From NCBI GenBank assembly GCA_009920665.1, contig RFZL01000002.1, forward strand, positions 47,757 to 111,756: a DNA stretch of 64,000 nucleotides, in the 5' to 3' direction. This DNA comes from Alphaproteobacteria bacterium. GTDB taxonomy: Bacteria > Pseudomonadota > Alphaproteobacteria > Puniceispirillales > Puniceispirillaceae. Positions 30,037-39,212 of the stretch are shown one piece after another. Below the pieces are notes generated by a model. That model did not search any database. It was not told the DNA's origin and worked only from the letters and a program-made list of their open reading frames with translations. Positions within the stretch are counted from its first letter, which is position 1. Each line of letters starts with the position of its first letter. Position numbers and translations under genes: made by a program.

Positions 30037-30984
30037 TCAGACCGAAAGGCCGGTCGTCTCGTCAAATCCCAGCGCGATGTTCATATTCTGAACCGCCGCG
30101 CCCGAAGCCCCCTTGCCGAGATTGTCAAGCCGCGCGGTCAGCCAGAACTGGCTCGAATCTTCATTGGCGAAGACGAACAGCTCGAGATAATCGCTGCCGG
30201 CAAGCGCCGATGCATCCAGCATCAGGGCCGCCGTCTCCGGTGCGCCGGCGCACGCCTCACCCATACGCACAAATTGCGTATCTTCGTAATGCGCTGCAAG
30301 TGCGTCATACAGGTCGGTCGCCGTCACGGATTTTGTCAGCTGCGCGGCGTGAAGCGGCAGATGGACAAGCATGCCAGCATAGAAGGACCCGACCGCCGGC
30401 ATGAAGATCGGCCGCGTCGCCAGCCCGGCATAATGCGTCATTTCGGGAAGATGCTTGTGCGCCAGCGCCAGGCCATAGGCACCATGCGGCGGCAGATCGC
30501 CATCCTTGTGCCGGGCGATCATGCCCTTGCCGCCGCCGCTGTAGCCGGAGACCGCGGGCACCGTCAGCGCTGCGTCCGCGGGGATCAGCCCGGCATCGAC
30601 GAGCGGGCGCGCCATCGCCAGTAACCCGGTCGGATAGCAACCCGGATTGCTGATCTGGCGCGCGTCAGCAATTCTGGCGCGGACATCGCCGGCAAGCTCG
30701 GCAAACCCGTAGGCCCATCCTTCGGCCGTCCGGTGCGCCGACGAGGCATCGATCACGCGCGCGCCGATCTCGGCCGCCATGGCGGCTGACTCACGCGCCG
30801 AATCATCGGGAAGACACAGGATCGTCAGATCGCAGTCACCCATCATCACACGCCGCGCGCCGGCATCCTTGCGCCGCGCGTCATCCAGCACCACAGGCTC
30901 TACAAGCGGATGCGCCACCAGCCGGTCATGCACCTGCAGGCCGGTCGTACCGGCCCCGCCATCGATGAAGATGCGATAGGTCAT
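30037..30984 (-). CDS. argC: N-acetyl-gamma-glutamyl-phosphate reductase, type 2
   Basis: A 315-residue ArgC of the shorter type 2 family. The NAD(P) loop is IDGGAGTTGLQVHDRL. The catalytic cysteine is in ISNPGCYPTGLL, and SGYSGGGKGMI follows. It makes N-acetylglutamate semialdehyde in arginine synthesis. The downstream unknown gene begins 10 bp after the stop. No other arginine genes are in the window. It is divergent from pmbA across 111 bp. Confidence 0.95.
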   Translation of the reverse strand: MTYRIFIDGGAGTTGLQVHDRLVAHPLVEPVVLDDARRKDAGARRVMMGDCDLTILCLPDDSARESAAMAAEIGARVIDASSAHRTAEGWAYGFAELAGDVRARIADARQISNPGCYPTGLLAMARPLVDAGLIPADAALTVPAVSGYSGGGKGMIARHKDGDLPPHGAYGLALAHKHLPEMTHYAGLATRPIFMPAVGSFYAGMLVHLPLHAAQLTKSVTATDLYDALAAHYEDTQFVRMGEACAGAPETAALMLDASALAGSDYLELFVFANEDSSQFWLTARLDNLGKGASGAAVQNMNIALGFDETTGLSV

Positions 30985-31095
30985 CGCGGTGTCATAAACG
31001 GAATGGCCGCCTCTTGCAAGGACGGCTATAAGGATGGTTATTGTGGCAGCGACGCGGTTGAAACGCCGCCCCTCACCCTATATCTGGGAAGCGTT

Positions 31096-32433
31096 ATGAG
31101 CACTGTTGATGAACAACTGATTTCCGAACTCCTCGACGCCGCGCGGTCTGCCGGCGCCGACGGGGCAGACGCCGGCGTCGCCCGCAGCGAAGGCACCTCC
31201 GTTTCGGTGCGGCTTGGCAAGGTTGAATCAAGCGAGCGGTCAGAGGAGGTCGAGGCCGCCCTGCGGGTCTTTGTCGGCCAGCGTAACGCCTCGGTCTCGA
31301 CAAGCCAGCTTGACAGCGAGACCATACGCACGCTGGCGGCGCGCGCCGTGGCGATGGCGAAGGTGGCGCCGGAAGATCCCTATGTCAGGCTTGCCGCCGC
31401 CGGCGAGATCGCCTCCGAAATCCCACAGGTCGAAATCTACGACCCGAACGTGCCGACGGTCGAACATCTGACCGAAACCGCCATGGCGGCCGAGGCGGCC
31501 GCGCTGGCGGTCGAGGGCATCACCAATTCTGATGGCGGGTCGGCAAGCCATGGCGTCACCCATGTGATGATCGCCACCACAAACGGCTTCAGCGCCGATT
31601 ACCGCCGTTCATCGCAGGGCATTTCTGCCGTCGTCATCGCCGAAAGGGATGGCGCGATGGAGCGCGATTATGATTACACTGCCGCCGTCTTCGGCGAGGA
31701 TCTGGACCCGGCCGCAGATGTCGGTGCCAGCGCCGCCGCGCGCACCCTCGCCCGCCTCGGCCCGCGCAAACCGCAGACCGGCCAGTTCCCGGTTGTCTAT
31801 CACCAGCGCGTGGCGGGATCGCTTGTCGGCACCCTTGCCGGTGCGATCAATGGCGCGTCGATCGCGCGTGGCACCAGCTTCCTGAAGGACAGCATGGGCG
31901 ATCAGGTCACCAGCACCGGCCTGACCTTCATCGATGATCCGCTGCGCCCGCGCGGCATGGCGACAAGGCTGTTCGACGGCGAAGGCCTGCCGGTGAGCCG
32001 CCGCGCCATGGTCGAGGACGGGGTGCTGAAAAGCTGGTTCCTCGATATCGCCTCGGCCACCAAGCTCGGCCTCACACCGACCGGACAGGCGGCGCGCGGC
32101 ATGGGAAGCGCACCGGCGCCGGGGAGCAGCAATTTTTACCTCGAGAATGGCGATATGAGCTTTGACGATCTGATTGCCGATATCGAGGAAGGCTTTCTTG
32201 TCACCGAAATGATGGGAAGTTCGGTTGACATGATCACCGGCGATTACAGCCGCGGGGCCGGCGGATTCTGGATCAGCAACGGCAAGGTGACCTATCCTGT
32301 TGCCGAGGCGACCATCGCCGGCAACCTGAAGGACATGTTCATGGCGATCACCCGCGCCGATGATATCGACATGCGACGCAGTACTGCCGCACCGTCGCTT
32401 CGTGTCGAGGGCATGATGGTGGCCGGATCATGA
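31096..32433 (+). CDS. pmbA: TldE/PmbA, partner of TldD
   Basis: A 445-residue PmbA (TldE) protein, the half of the TldD/TldE protease that lacks the zinc motif and shapes the peptide tunnel. Conserved parts include the substrate-binding central region (VVYHQRVAGSLVGTL) and the C-terminal VTGDYSRGAGGFWISNGK-like block. ATG 31096 follows GGGAAGCG. Its stop overlaps the next gene by 4 bp (ATGA), so the phosphatase-like protein is translated from the same message. Confidence 0.94.
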   Translation: MSTVDEQLISELLDAARSAGADGADAGVARSEGTSVSVRLGKVESSERSEEVEAALRVFVGQRNASVSTSQLDSETIRTLAARAVAMAKVAPEDPYVRLAAAGEIASEIPQVEIYDPNVPTVEHLTETAMAAEAAALAVEGITNSDGGSASHGVTHVMIATTNGFSADYRRSSQGISAVVIAERDGAMERDYDYTAAVFGEDLDPAADVGASAAARTLARLGPRKPQTGQFPVVYHQRVAGSLVGTLAGAINGASIARGTSFLKDSMGDQVTSTGLTFIDDPLRPRGMATRLFDGEGLPVSRRAMVEDGVLKSWFLDIASATKLGLTPTGQAARGMGSAPAPGSSNFYLENGDMSFDDLIADIEEGFLVTEMMGSSVDMITGDYSRGAGGFWISNGKVTYPVAEATIAGNLKDMFMAITRADDIDMRRSTAAPSLRVEGMMVAGS

Positions 32434-33089
32434 GTTTTGCCGCCCCGCCGGGCGCGCGCCGCGGCATGCGCGACTGGATGGAGCTGATTTTCAAGGATCA
32501 CGGATTTCTGCGGATCTGGTGGCACAACCATCATCTTGTTGCGCCCGGCATGTACCGGTCGAACCAGCCTGGGCCGTCGCGAATCCACGCCGCCGGCGCG
32601 GCCGGCATCCGCACCGTGATCAATCTTCGCGGCCCGCGAGGCGATGGTGGCTGGCAGCTGGAAGCCGAAGCCTGCAAGGCTGCCGGGATCACCCTGCTTG
32701 ATTTCACCGCGCGGTCCCGCGCCGCCCCCGACAAGGCCATGCTTCACGCCGCGAGGCATCTGTTTGCCGAAGCGCGGCTTCCGGCGCTGATGCATTGCAA
32801 ATCCGGCGCCGACCGCGCCGGGCTGATGTCGGCGCTGTATCTGCTGATTGTCGAGGAGCGCCCGGTCCGCGAGGCAGCGGCGCAGCTTGCCTGGAAATAC
32901 GGCCATGTCAGACAGGCCAAGACCGGCCTTCTGGACTCCTTCTTCGCGGCCTACGCCCCCTATGAGGATCAGGGGATGGCGTTTTTCGACTGGGTCGACA
33001 ATGTCTATGATCCGGACGAGGTGACGCGGCGGTTCCAGGCCAAGGGGTGGGCGGTGCGCCTGACCGACAGCATCTTGCGGCGTGAATAG
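32430..33089 (+). CDS. CX5R protein tyrosine / dual-specificity-like phosphatase
   Basis: A 219-residue protein with a cysteine phosphatase signature HCKSGADRAG (Cys123, Arg129). Upstream is a conserved RSNQPGP segment and VINLRG, as in bacterial and mitochondrial PTP-like enzymes. Asp91 in LLDFTARSR or Asp101 could be the general acid. No signal peptide or membrane helix is seen. It is coupled to pmbA by a 4-bp overlap and convergent with the msbA-like gene. Substrates could be protein, phosphoinositide-like lipids or envelope lipids. The window does not decide, although lipid A genes are next to it. Confidence 0.8.
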   Translation: MSFAAPPGARRGMRDWMELIFKDHGFLRIWWHNHHLVAPGMYRSNQPGPSRIHAAGAAGIRTVINLRGPRGDGGWQLEAEACKAAGITLLDFTARSRAAPDKAMLHAARHLFAEARLPALMHCKSGADRAGLMSALYLLIVEERPVREAAAQLAWKYGHVRQAKTGLLDSFFAAYAPYEDQGMAFFDWVDNVYDPDEVTRRFQAKGWAVRLTDSILRRE

Positions 33090-33095
33090 CCGGAA

Positions 33096-34883
33096 TTACC
33101 CCTCCGCCCGGCCGCCAAGCGACTGCAAGCGGCACAGCCGCGCATAGAGCCCGTCAGCCGCCAGCAATTCATCATGCGTCCCCTGCTCGACGATGGTGCC
33201 ATCCTCCATGACGAGAATCCTGTCGGCATCACGGATTGTCGACAGCCGGTGCGCCACGACAAGCGTCGTCCGGCCCGATTGCAGGCGCGCCAGCGCGGCC
33301 TGGACCTGCTGTTCGGACCCGGCATCAAGCGCCGCTGTGGCCTCGTCAAGAAGCAGGATCGGCGCGTCCTTCAACATCGCGCGGGCAATCGAGATACGTT
33401 GCCGCTGACCGCCGGAGAGTCGGTTCCCCATGGCGCCGACCGGCGTCTCATAACCATTATCGAGCGTCATGATGAAATCATGCGCCGCCGCCGCCCGCGC
33501 CGCCGCCTCAATCTCGGCGCGCGTCGCACCGGCACGGCCAAATCCGATATTGGCGGCGATCGTATCATCGAACAGCACGGCGTCCTGGCTGACCAGCGCC
33601 ACATTGCGGCGCAGGCTGTCCAGCGTCACCGCGGCGATGTCGGTGCCGTCGATGGTGATGGTGCCGGCGGTCCGGTCGAAGAATCGCGGCAGCAAATTGA
33701 TCACCGAACTCTTGCCGGCACCGCTTGGCCCGACAAGGGCTAAGGTCTCGCCGCGGCGGGCGGTGAAACTCACCCCGGCGAGCGCTGGCGGGCCATCCTG
33801 CGCGCCGGTATCATAGGTAAAACCGACGCCGTCAAAGCTGACCTCACCCGCCGCCTCGCCAAGGTCGGTCGCGCCCGGCCGGTCGGCGACAAGCCGCGGC
33901 CGGTCCAGAAGCGCCAGCACGCGTTCGGCGGCGGCAAGCGCCTCCTGCGTCACGGCGTTCAGCGTGCCGATGCCACGAACCGGCTGCACCAGCAGGATCA
34001 GCGTGGTGATAAAGGCAATCACATCTCCGACCTGAAGCAGGCCATTCGCCACCCGCCAGCAGGCCAGCGCGACCACCCCGCCGACGGCAACGCCGCCAAC
34101 CACCTCGAGGATCGGGTCAATCTTGGCGCGTCCCGTCAGCAGCCCGACAAGCCGCGCATAGAGCCCGTCAAAGGCCGTTTTCGTCCGTGTGGTCTCGGCA
34201 GCCTCCATCTGGTAGGCCTTGACCATCCGCGCGCCCTGCAGCGTTTCGGCAAGCAGCGAGGTCACATCCTCCATATGTTCCTGAAGATTGCCCGAGGCCC
34301 GCCGCTGGCGGGTGCCGATGCGAATGATCGGCTGCATCGCCAGCGGATAGACAAGCAGCACGATGATCGCCATCAGCCAGTCCAGCCACAGCATCGCGCC
34401 AATCAGCACGATCACCGTCAGCACATCGCGCACCAGATTGTTGGCAAGCCGCACCGCGGCCTCGCGAACAAGGTTCAAATCATTCATGATCCGCGACATG
34501 AAGGCGCCCGCCGGCTCACGCGACAGCACTGCCAGATCGGCCTCGATCAACGTCCGTGCCATGTCTTTCTGCAGGTCGGTGGTAACGCGCAGTGCCAGCG
34601 CGTTGACCTGCACCGTCTGCGCGAACAGCGCCAGCCCCTTGACCAGCGCCAGCAGGATGATCGCCGGCGGGGCGAGCCAGATCACTTCGGCGGCGCGGCC
34701 ATCGGCCAGCGCGTTGAAGATATAGCGGGTCAGCAGCGGATATGCCGAGGCCGAGCCGGCGACCACCGCCATCAGCGCGAAAGCGACCAGCAGCCGTCCA
34801 AGATAGGGGCGCACCCATCCGCGCCACAGCCGACGCAGGATGGCGCGGCTGTCCGGTGAGGTGGAATTGGCGGAAGTCGTCAA
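33096..34883 (-). CDS. MsbA-like ABC exporter (permease-ATPase fusion)
   Basis: A 595-residue half-transporter: six membrane helices (about 20-310), then an ATPase domain with Walker A GPSGAGKSS, signature LSGGQRQRISIARAM and Walker B ILLLDEATAALD. Family and position among lipid A genes suggest it flips lipid A-core across the inner membrane, as MsbA does. The start is taken as TTG 34883, with AGGA upstream, which gives the usual length. Longer in-frame starts run into the glycosyltransferase gene. It lies 40 bp after that gene on the same strand. Confidence 0.85.
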   Translation of the reverse strand: MTTSANSTSPDSRAILRRLWRGWVRPYLGRLLVAFALMAVVAGSASAYPLLTRYIFNALADGRAAEVIWLAPPAIILLALVKGLALFAQTVQVNALALRVTTDLQKDMARTLIEADLAVLSREPAGAFMSRIMNDLNLVREAAVRLANNLVRDVLTVIVLIGAMLWLDWLMAIIVLLVYPLAMQPIIRIGTRQRRASGNLQEHMEDVTSLLAETLQGARMVKAYQMEAAETTRTKTAFDGLYARLVGLLTGRAKIDPILEVVGGVAVGGVVALACWRVANGLLQVGDVIAFITTLILLVQPVRGIGTLNAVTQEALAAAERVLALLDRPRLVADRPGATDLGEAAGEVSFDGVGFTYDTGAQDGPPALAGVSFTARRGETLALVGPSGAGKSSVINLLPRFFDRTAGTITIDGTDIAAVTLDSLRRNVALVSQDAVLFDDTIAANIGFGRAGATRAEIEAAARAAAAHDFIMTLDNGYETPVGAMGNRLSGGQRQRISIARAMLKDAPILLLDEATAALDAGSEQQVQAALARLQSGRTTLVVAHRLSTIRDADRILVMEDGTIVEQGTHDELLAADGLYARLCRLQSLGGRAEG

Positions 34884-34923
34884 GAAAACGATCCTGTTCT
34901 GCCGTGCCGCAGCAAGGCCAACA

Positions 34924-36006
34924 TTAATTTCCCGCCGCCAGCTGGCGGTCCAGCTCGGTGGCAACGACATCAAAGGCCTGCGCCGCGCTGATGCGGGCAA
35001 TGGCCCCGGGTTCACCGAACCTGCCGTCAGGCTCGGCTATCGGTATGATGGCATCACTATAATCCAAGGGAGTCGATTGCGCAAAAATCCCGGCCGCCGG
35101 CCGGCCACAGGCGGCGGCGATGTTCAGCAGGCTGGTGTCATTGCCGACATAAAGCCGTGCCGCATTGATCAGCGCAATCGCCTCATCCAGCGGCGCCGTA
35201 TTCGGGATCAGGCCGGCAGGCGCCGCCGGATCGGCCAGCACGGCATCGATAATCGGCTGTTCCGACGGCGCGCCCATGACCAGAATGCGTGTGTTTGGCG
35301 AATGGTCCGCAAGGCGTGCGGCCAGCGCCGCAAATTGGGCCGGTGGCCATTTGCGTTCATCATCCATCGCGCCGACACCCATGACCATCATGTCGCGAAG
35401 CCCAGTTCCGGCGGCGCCGAACGCCGGAATGCCAAGATCATCGCACCAGCTGTCAGCGGCGTGCTGCGCCACATCGGTTGGCGGCATGCGCCAGATCGGG
35501 CTGGCAAGACCAAATCCGTTCATTGCCGCGAAGCGGGCAAGCTTGCGGGTCGGGTGTTCATAGCGTGCCTCACGCCCCAGACAGGCACCACAATTCAGCC
35601 ACCGCCGACCACCACCGATGCCATAGCCCCAGCGATTCCGGATGCCGGCAAACCGCGCCGCCAGCGCGTAGGTGGCGCTGTGATGCATGATCAGGACATG
35701 GTCTGCCTTGCTGGCCCGGAAGGCGGCGGCGAGCCGCAGCAGGCCGAGCGGCCCGTCATGCGGGCCCGTCTTGCCGCGAAGCGAACGTTCGATGGCGACC
35801 CAGCCGGTGATCCCGTCGGTGCCACTGAAAAGGATGGGGGCCTTTGCTGTCGGCTTGCAGGCCAGAATCACATCGAAATACGCCGCCAGATGATCGATCC
35901 ATGGCTTGTGCCATACCATATCGCCAATCCCGACAAGCGGCTGAACGATAAGAAGACGGGGGCGCTTGCCATGCGTATCCGCCAGAAGGTCGTGCTGCAA
36001 CGCCAT
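34924..36006 (-). CDS. Glycosyltransferase family 9 (heptosyltransferase-like)
   Basis: A 360-residue GT9 enzyme, GT-B fold. The N-terminal LLIVQPLVGIGDMVWHKP is the typical acceptor-side start. The C-terminal half has ERKWPPAQFAAL, ILVMGAPSEQ and the NDTSLLNIAAACGRP nucleotide-sugar block. GT9 enzymes add heptose or related sugars to the lipopolysaccharide core. ATG 36006 is preferred because the fold begins about 17 residues later. An in-frame ATG at 36084 is possible and has no better ribosome-binding site. It heads the operon with the msbA-like gene. Confidence 0.85.
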   Translation of the reverse strand: MALQHDLLADTHGKRPRLLIVQPLVGIGDMVWHKPWIDHLAAYFDVILACKPTAKAPILFSGTDGITGWVAIERSLRGKTGPHDGPLGLLRLAAAFRASKADHVLIMHHSATYALAARFAGIRNRWGYGIGGGRRWLNCGACLGREARYEHPTRKLARFAAMNGFGLASPIWRMPPTDVAQHAADSWCDDLGIPAFGAAGTGLRDMMVMGVGAMDDERKWPPAQFAALAARLADHSPNTRILVMGAPSEQPIIDAVLADPAAPAGLIPNTAPLDEAIALINAARLYVGNDTSLLNIAAACGRPAAGIFAQSTPLDYSDAIIPIAEPDGRFGEPGAIARISAAQAFDVVATELDRQLAAGN

Positions 36007-36244
36007 GATAATGAGGCCCTGGTGGGGTTGCGGAATGAGGCCGCCGGCGATGATCCACCCTGTCAACTGGACGGACACCGGCATGCCGGTTATAACCGCA
36101 AGGCTGGCTTGGGGAAACCGTAATCAGATCAGGTACCCGTTATCGTCGCCGAGCCATCGCGATACCGCACCTGAGTCTGGACCCATGACATGCATGTTAT
36201 TCAACCCGCCGGCAGCATTTGTTTCCGGACCAGCCAGACCCGTT

Positions 36245-36928
36245 ATGCTGAAGCGTTTGATACGAACCAAGATCGGCCTGTTCTGCCTCAGCTGGATCGC
36301 CGCCATCATTGTTGCCGGCCTGATGATCACCGTGCGCTGGCGAACCGACAACCCGGCCAGGTTGCGCGCCCTGCTGGCAGATCATGACGGCTTTATCCTT
36401 GTCTTCTGGCATGAGCATATTCTGTCGATGCCCTGGCTGTGGCCACGGCGGCATGCCATGACGGCCTTGCAGTCACCACATCCCGATGGCCGGATGCTGG
36501 CGCATACGGTCAATCATCTTGGCGTCAGGACGGTCTGGGGAAGCTCGAACCGCAACGCGCTGTCGGGGCTTCGCGGGCTGAAGCGTGTCCTTGACCGGGG
36601 CCGTATTGCCACCATCACCCCGGACGGGCCGCGCGGCCCGGCGCGCATGGCGGCGATGGGGCCGGTGGCGCTGGCGCATCTTTCCGGCAAGCCCATCGTG
36701 CCGGTGGCCTGGGCGACGGACAGGTGCTGGCGCGCCCCGGGGTGGGACGGGATGCGCATTCCAAAGCCGCTGTCACGCGGCGTTCTCGTCATTGGTGACC
36801 CGATCGATGCGCCGGAAAATGGTGATCGTGACACCATGGAGACACTCCGGCAGCACCTCGAAGCCGCGATGAATGACACCGCACGGACGGCCGACCGGCT
36901 CGCCGGCCTGCCGGACAGCCCGGCATGA
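36245..36928 (+). CDS. DUF374 lysophospholipid acyltransferase-like protein
   Basis: A 227-residue protein with an N-terminal membrane helix (GLFCLSWIAAIIVAGLMI), then a PlsC-like acyltransferase domain. The variant catalytic block is FILVFWHEHILSMPW, with ITPDGPRGPARM as the substrate motif. The DUF374 family is commonly found just before waaA in alphaproteobacteria and is thought to act on lipid A or phospholipid, but its exact reaction is not established. ATG 36245 starts 9 residues before the helix, and an earlier in-frame ATG at 36185 is possible. It overlaps waaA by 4 bp. Confidence 0.83.
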   Translation: MLKRLIRTKIGLFCLSWIAAIIVAGLMITVRWRTDNPARLRALLADHDGFILVFWHEHILSMPWLWPRRHAMTALQSPHPDGRMLAHTVNHLGVRTVWGSSNRNALSGLRGLKRVLDRGRIATITPDGPRGPARMAAMGPVALAHLSGKPIVPVAWATDRCWRAPGWDGMRIPKPLSRGVLVIGDPIDAPENGDRDTMETLRQHLEAAMNDTARTADRLAGLPDSPA

Positions 36929-38205
36929 CCCTGCCGGCATCCTACAATCTGATGTGGCGGCTGGCGCGTCCGGCCCTGCCCTTCATTCTGAAACGGCGCG
37001 CCGCCACCGGCAAGGAGGACCGGTTACGGCTTGCCGAGCGCTATGGCCGGCTCGAGGGACGGGCCGACCTGCCGGTCTCGCCAATCTGGATTCATGCGGT
37101 CAGTGTCGGCGAGAGTGTCGGCGCGGTGGCTCTGGCGCGGGCACTCCATCTGCGGCGACCGGAAATACCGCTTCTGGTGACCACCAATACGGTCACCGCG
37201 GCCGCGCGCATCGCCGCGCAACCGCCCGAACTCGGCCTGACCCATCTCTATCAGCCGCTTGATCACCCCGATATGGTTGATGGTTTCCTGCGACATGCGC
37301 GGCCGCGGATGGCGCTGTTCCTCGAATCCGATTTCTGGCCCAACCTGATCACCCGCACCGCAAATACAGGCGTGCCGGTGGCCCTTGTCTCGGCGCAACT
37401 CTCGGACCGTGCCTTCACCCGCTGGCAGCGCCAGAACGCCCTCGCCAGCGCCGTCTTCAGCGCGCCTGACCTGGTGCTGGCTGTTGATGCGGAGCAGGCT
37501 GACAGGTTTGGCAAGCTTGGCAAAAACCCGCAAAATGTGCATATCGGTGGATCGTTGAAGCTACCAGCCGCGCGGGGCAAGATTGACAGCCGGCTGGTGA
37601 CGATGCTGCGACAGGCCGCCGGCGGCAGACGGATCCTTCTCGCCGCCTCGACGCATGAAGGCGAGGACGGCACGGTCATTGAGGCCGCCGCAGCGCTTGG
37701 TGACGGCTGGTTCACCATCATCGCCCCGCGCCATCCGGACCGCGGCGGCGCGGTGGCATCACAATGCGCAGCGGCCGGATTCAGCGCGGCGCGGCGCGGC
37801 ATGGGCGCACCGCCGACACCCGATGACAGATTATATATCGCCGATACGCTTGGCGAGATGGACAGCCTGTTCAGCGTCGCCGATATTGTCTTTCTCGGCG
37901 GCTCGCTGGAGCCGCTTGGCGGCCACAACCCGGTCGAACCGGCGGCGCATGGGCGGCCCATCATGACCGGGCCGCATATCCACAAGAATCGGGCTGAATT
38001 TGCCGGCCTGTCCGCAGCCGGTGTGGTCCGCGAGATCACCGACGCGGACGGCCTCGCGGCGGCGGTCCGGCAGATCACAGATGATGACGGCCAGCTGGCG
38101 CAGATCGCGCAGGCGGCGCGCGATTATGCGGCGCAAACTGGAAAGCGACCCGAATTCGCGGCAGACTCCTGCCTTGAACTGATTGACAGGGCGGGCAGCA
38201 CATGA
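36925..38205 (+). CDS. waaA: Kdo transferase WaaA
   Basis: A 426-residue GT30 enzyme that adds Kdo to the lipid IVA precursor at the inner membrane. It has the N-terminal membrane stretch, IWIHAVSVGESVGA, LFLESDFWPNLI and the C-terminal FLGGSLEPLGGHNPVEPA, all family hallmarks. It overlaps DUF374 upstream and lpxK downstream by 4 bp each, so the three are coupled. Whether it adds one or two Kdo residues cannot be read from the sequence. Confidence 0.96.
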   Translation: MTLPASYNLMWRLARPALPFILKRRAATGKEDRLRLAERYGRLEGRADLPVSPIWIHAVSVGESVGAVALARALHLRRPEIPLLVTTNTVTAAARIAAQPPELGLTHLYQPLDHPDMVDGFLRHARPRMALFLESDFWPNLITRTANTGVPVALVSAQLSDRAFTRWQRQNALASAVFSAPDLVLAVDAEQADRFGKLGKNPQNVHIGGSLKLPAARGKIDSRLVTMLRQAAGGRRILLAASTHEGEDGTVIEAAAALGDGWFTIIAPRHPDRGGAVASQCAAAGFSAARRGMGAPPTPDDRLYIADTLGEMDSLFSVADIVFLGGSLEPLGGHNPVEPAAHGRPIMTGPHIHKNRAEFAGLSAAGVVREITDADGLAAAVRQITDDDGQLAQIAQAARDYAAQTGKRPEFAADSCLELIDRAGST

Positions 38206-39212
38206 TGATAAAAACGCCGGCATTCTGGAGCCATCGCGGCACCACAGCCATCGCCCTGCTGCCACTGACACTGCTGTGGCGGGCGGGTGGCGCGTTGAAA
38301 CAGGCGACAGCGCGCCCGTACAAATCGGCCATTCCGGTGGTCTGCGTCGGCAATCTGACGGCGGGGGGAACAGGAAAGACGCCGCTTGTCGGCTGGCTTG
38401 CCGATCGCATGAGTGAGCGCGGATGGCGACCGGCCATCCTCACCCGCGGCTATGGAGGCAGTGCCACCGGCCCGCTCTGGGTTGATCCGGCCGCCCATGA
38501 TGCCGGCCTTTGCGGTGATGAACCGCTGATGCTGGCCGACGGGCGGGCGGTGATGGTGGCGCGCGACCGCGCCGCCGGTGCGCGCGCCATCGCCTCCAGC
38601 CGAACCCATGATGTCATCATCATGGATGACGGGATGCAGAACCCGACGTTGCAGCGCACGCTGACAATCGGGGTGTTTGACGGCGGTAGCGGGATCGGCA
38701 ATGGCTGGCTGATCCCGGCAGGACCACTTCGCACCCCTTTTGCCAGCGGGCTGGACCAGCTTGACATCGCGGTGATCAATGGCGGTGACGAGACCGCCCT
38801 GCGGACCCGTATCGCCAGCAAACTGCCGGTCTTTGACGCCGCCTTGCGCCCCGAAGCCAGCATCATCGAGGCACTTGCCGACACGCCGTTGCTGGCCTTT
38901 GCCGGTATCGCCAGGCCGGCGCGCTTCTTTGCCGGCATCGAGGCGCTTGGCGGCCAGATCGCGAAAAAACTGTCCTTCGCCGACCATCACCCCTATTCGC
39001 AGCAGGACCTTGCGCAGATTCAGGAGGACGCGCAACGCCATGGTGCCGAGATGATCACCACGCAGAAGGACTGGATGCGGCTTCCTGCCGACTGGCGGGC
39101 CCGCATCGCCATGCTGCCAGTCAGTGTGGATATGGATGAGGAGACCGGATTTCTCGACGCCGTCGCGGCACGGCTGGCTGCCGCCGGCCATGGAAACCCC
39201 GCCGATGGCTAG
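38202..39212 (+). CDS. lpxK: Tetraacyldisaccharide 4'-kinase
   Basis: A 336-residue LpxK that phosphorylates the 4' position of the lipid A disaccharide. The P-loop is CVGNLTAGGTGKTPLVGWL. ILTRGYGG, GDEPLMLA and MDDGMQNPTL follow. The TTQKDWMRLP block near the C-terminus is also typical. A short hydrophobic stretch at the N-terminus (AIALLPLTLLWRAG) anchors it to the inner membrane. It overlaps waaA by 4 bp and the acyltransferase by about 8 bp. Confidence 0.96.
   Translation: MMIKTPAFWSHRGTTAIALLPLTLLWRAGGALKQATARPYKSAIPVVCVGNLTAGGTGKTPLVGWLADRMSERGWRPAILTRGYGGSATGPLWVDPAAHDAGLCGDEPLMLADGRAVMVARDRAAGARAIASSRTHDVIIMDDGMQNPTLQRTLTIGVFDGGSGIGNGWLIPAGPLRTPFASGLDQLDIAVINGGDETALRTRIASKLPVFDAALRPEASIIEALADTPLLAFAGIARPARFFAGIEALGGQIAKKLSFADHHPYSQQDLAQIQEDAQRHGAEMITTQKDWMRLPADWRARIAMLPVSVDMDEETGFLDAVAARLAAAGHGNPADG

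Noticed and set aside
34840..36123. A long frame on the plus strand opposite the GT9 gene
   Set aside because: The GT9 enzyme has clear conserved blocks, and the opposite frame shows none.
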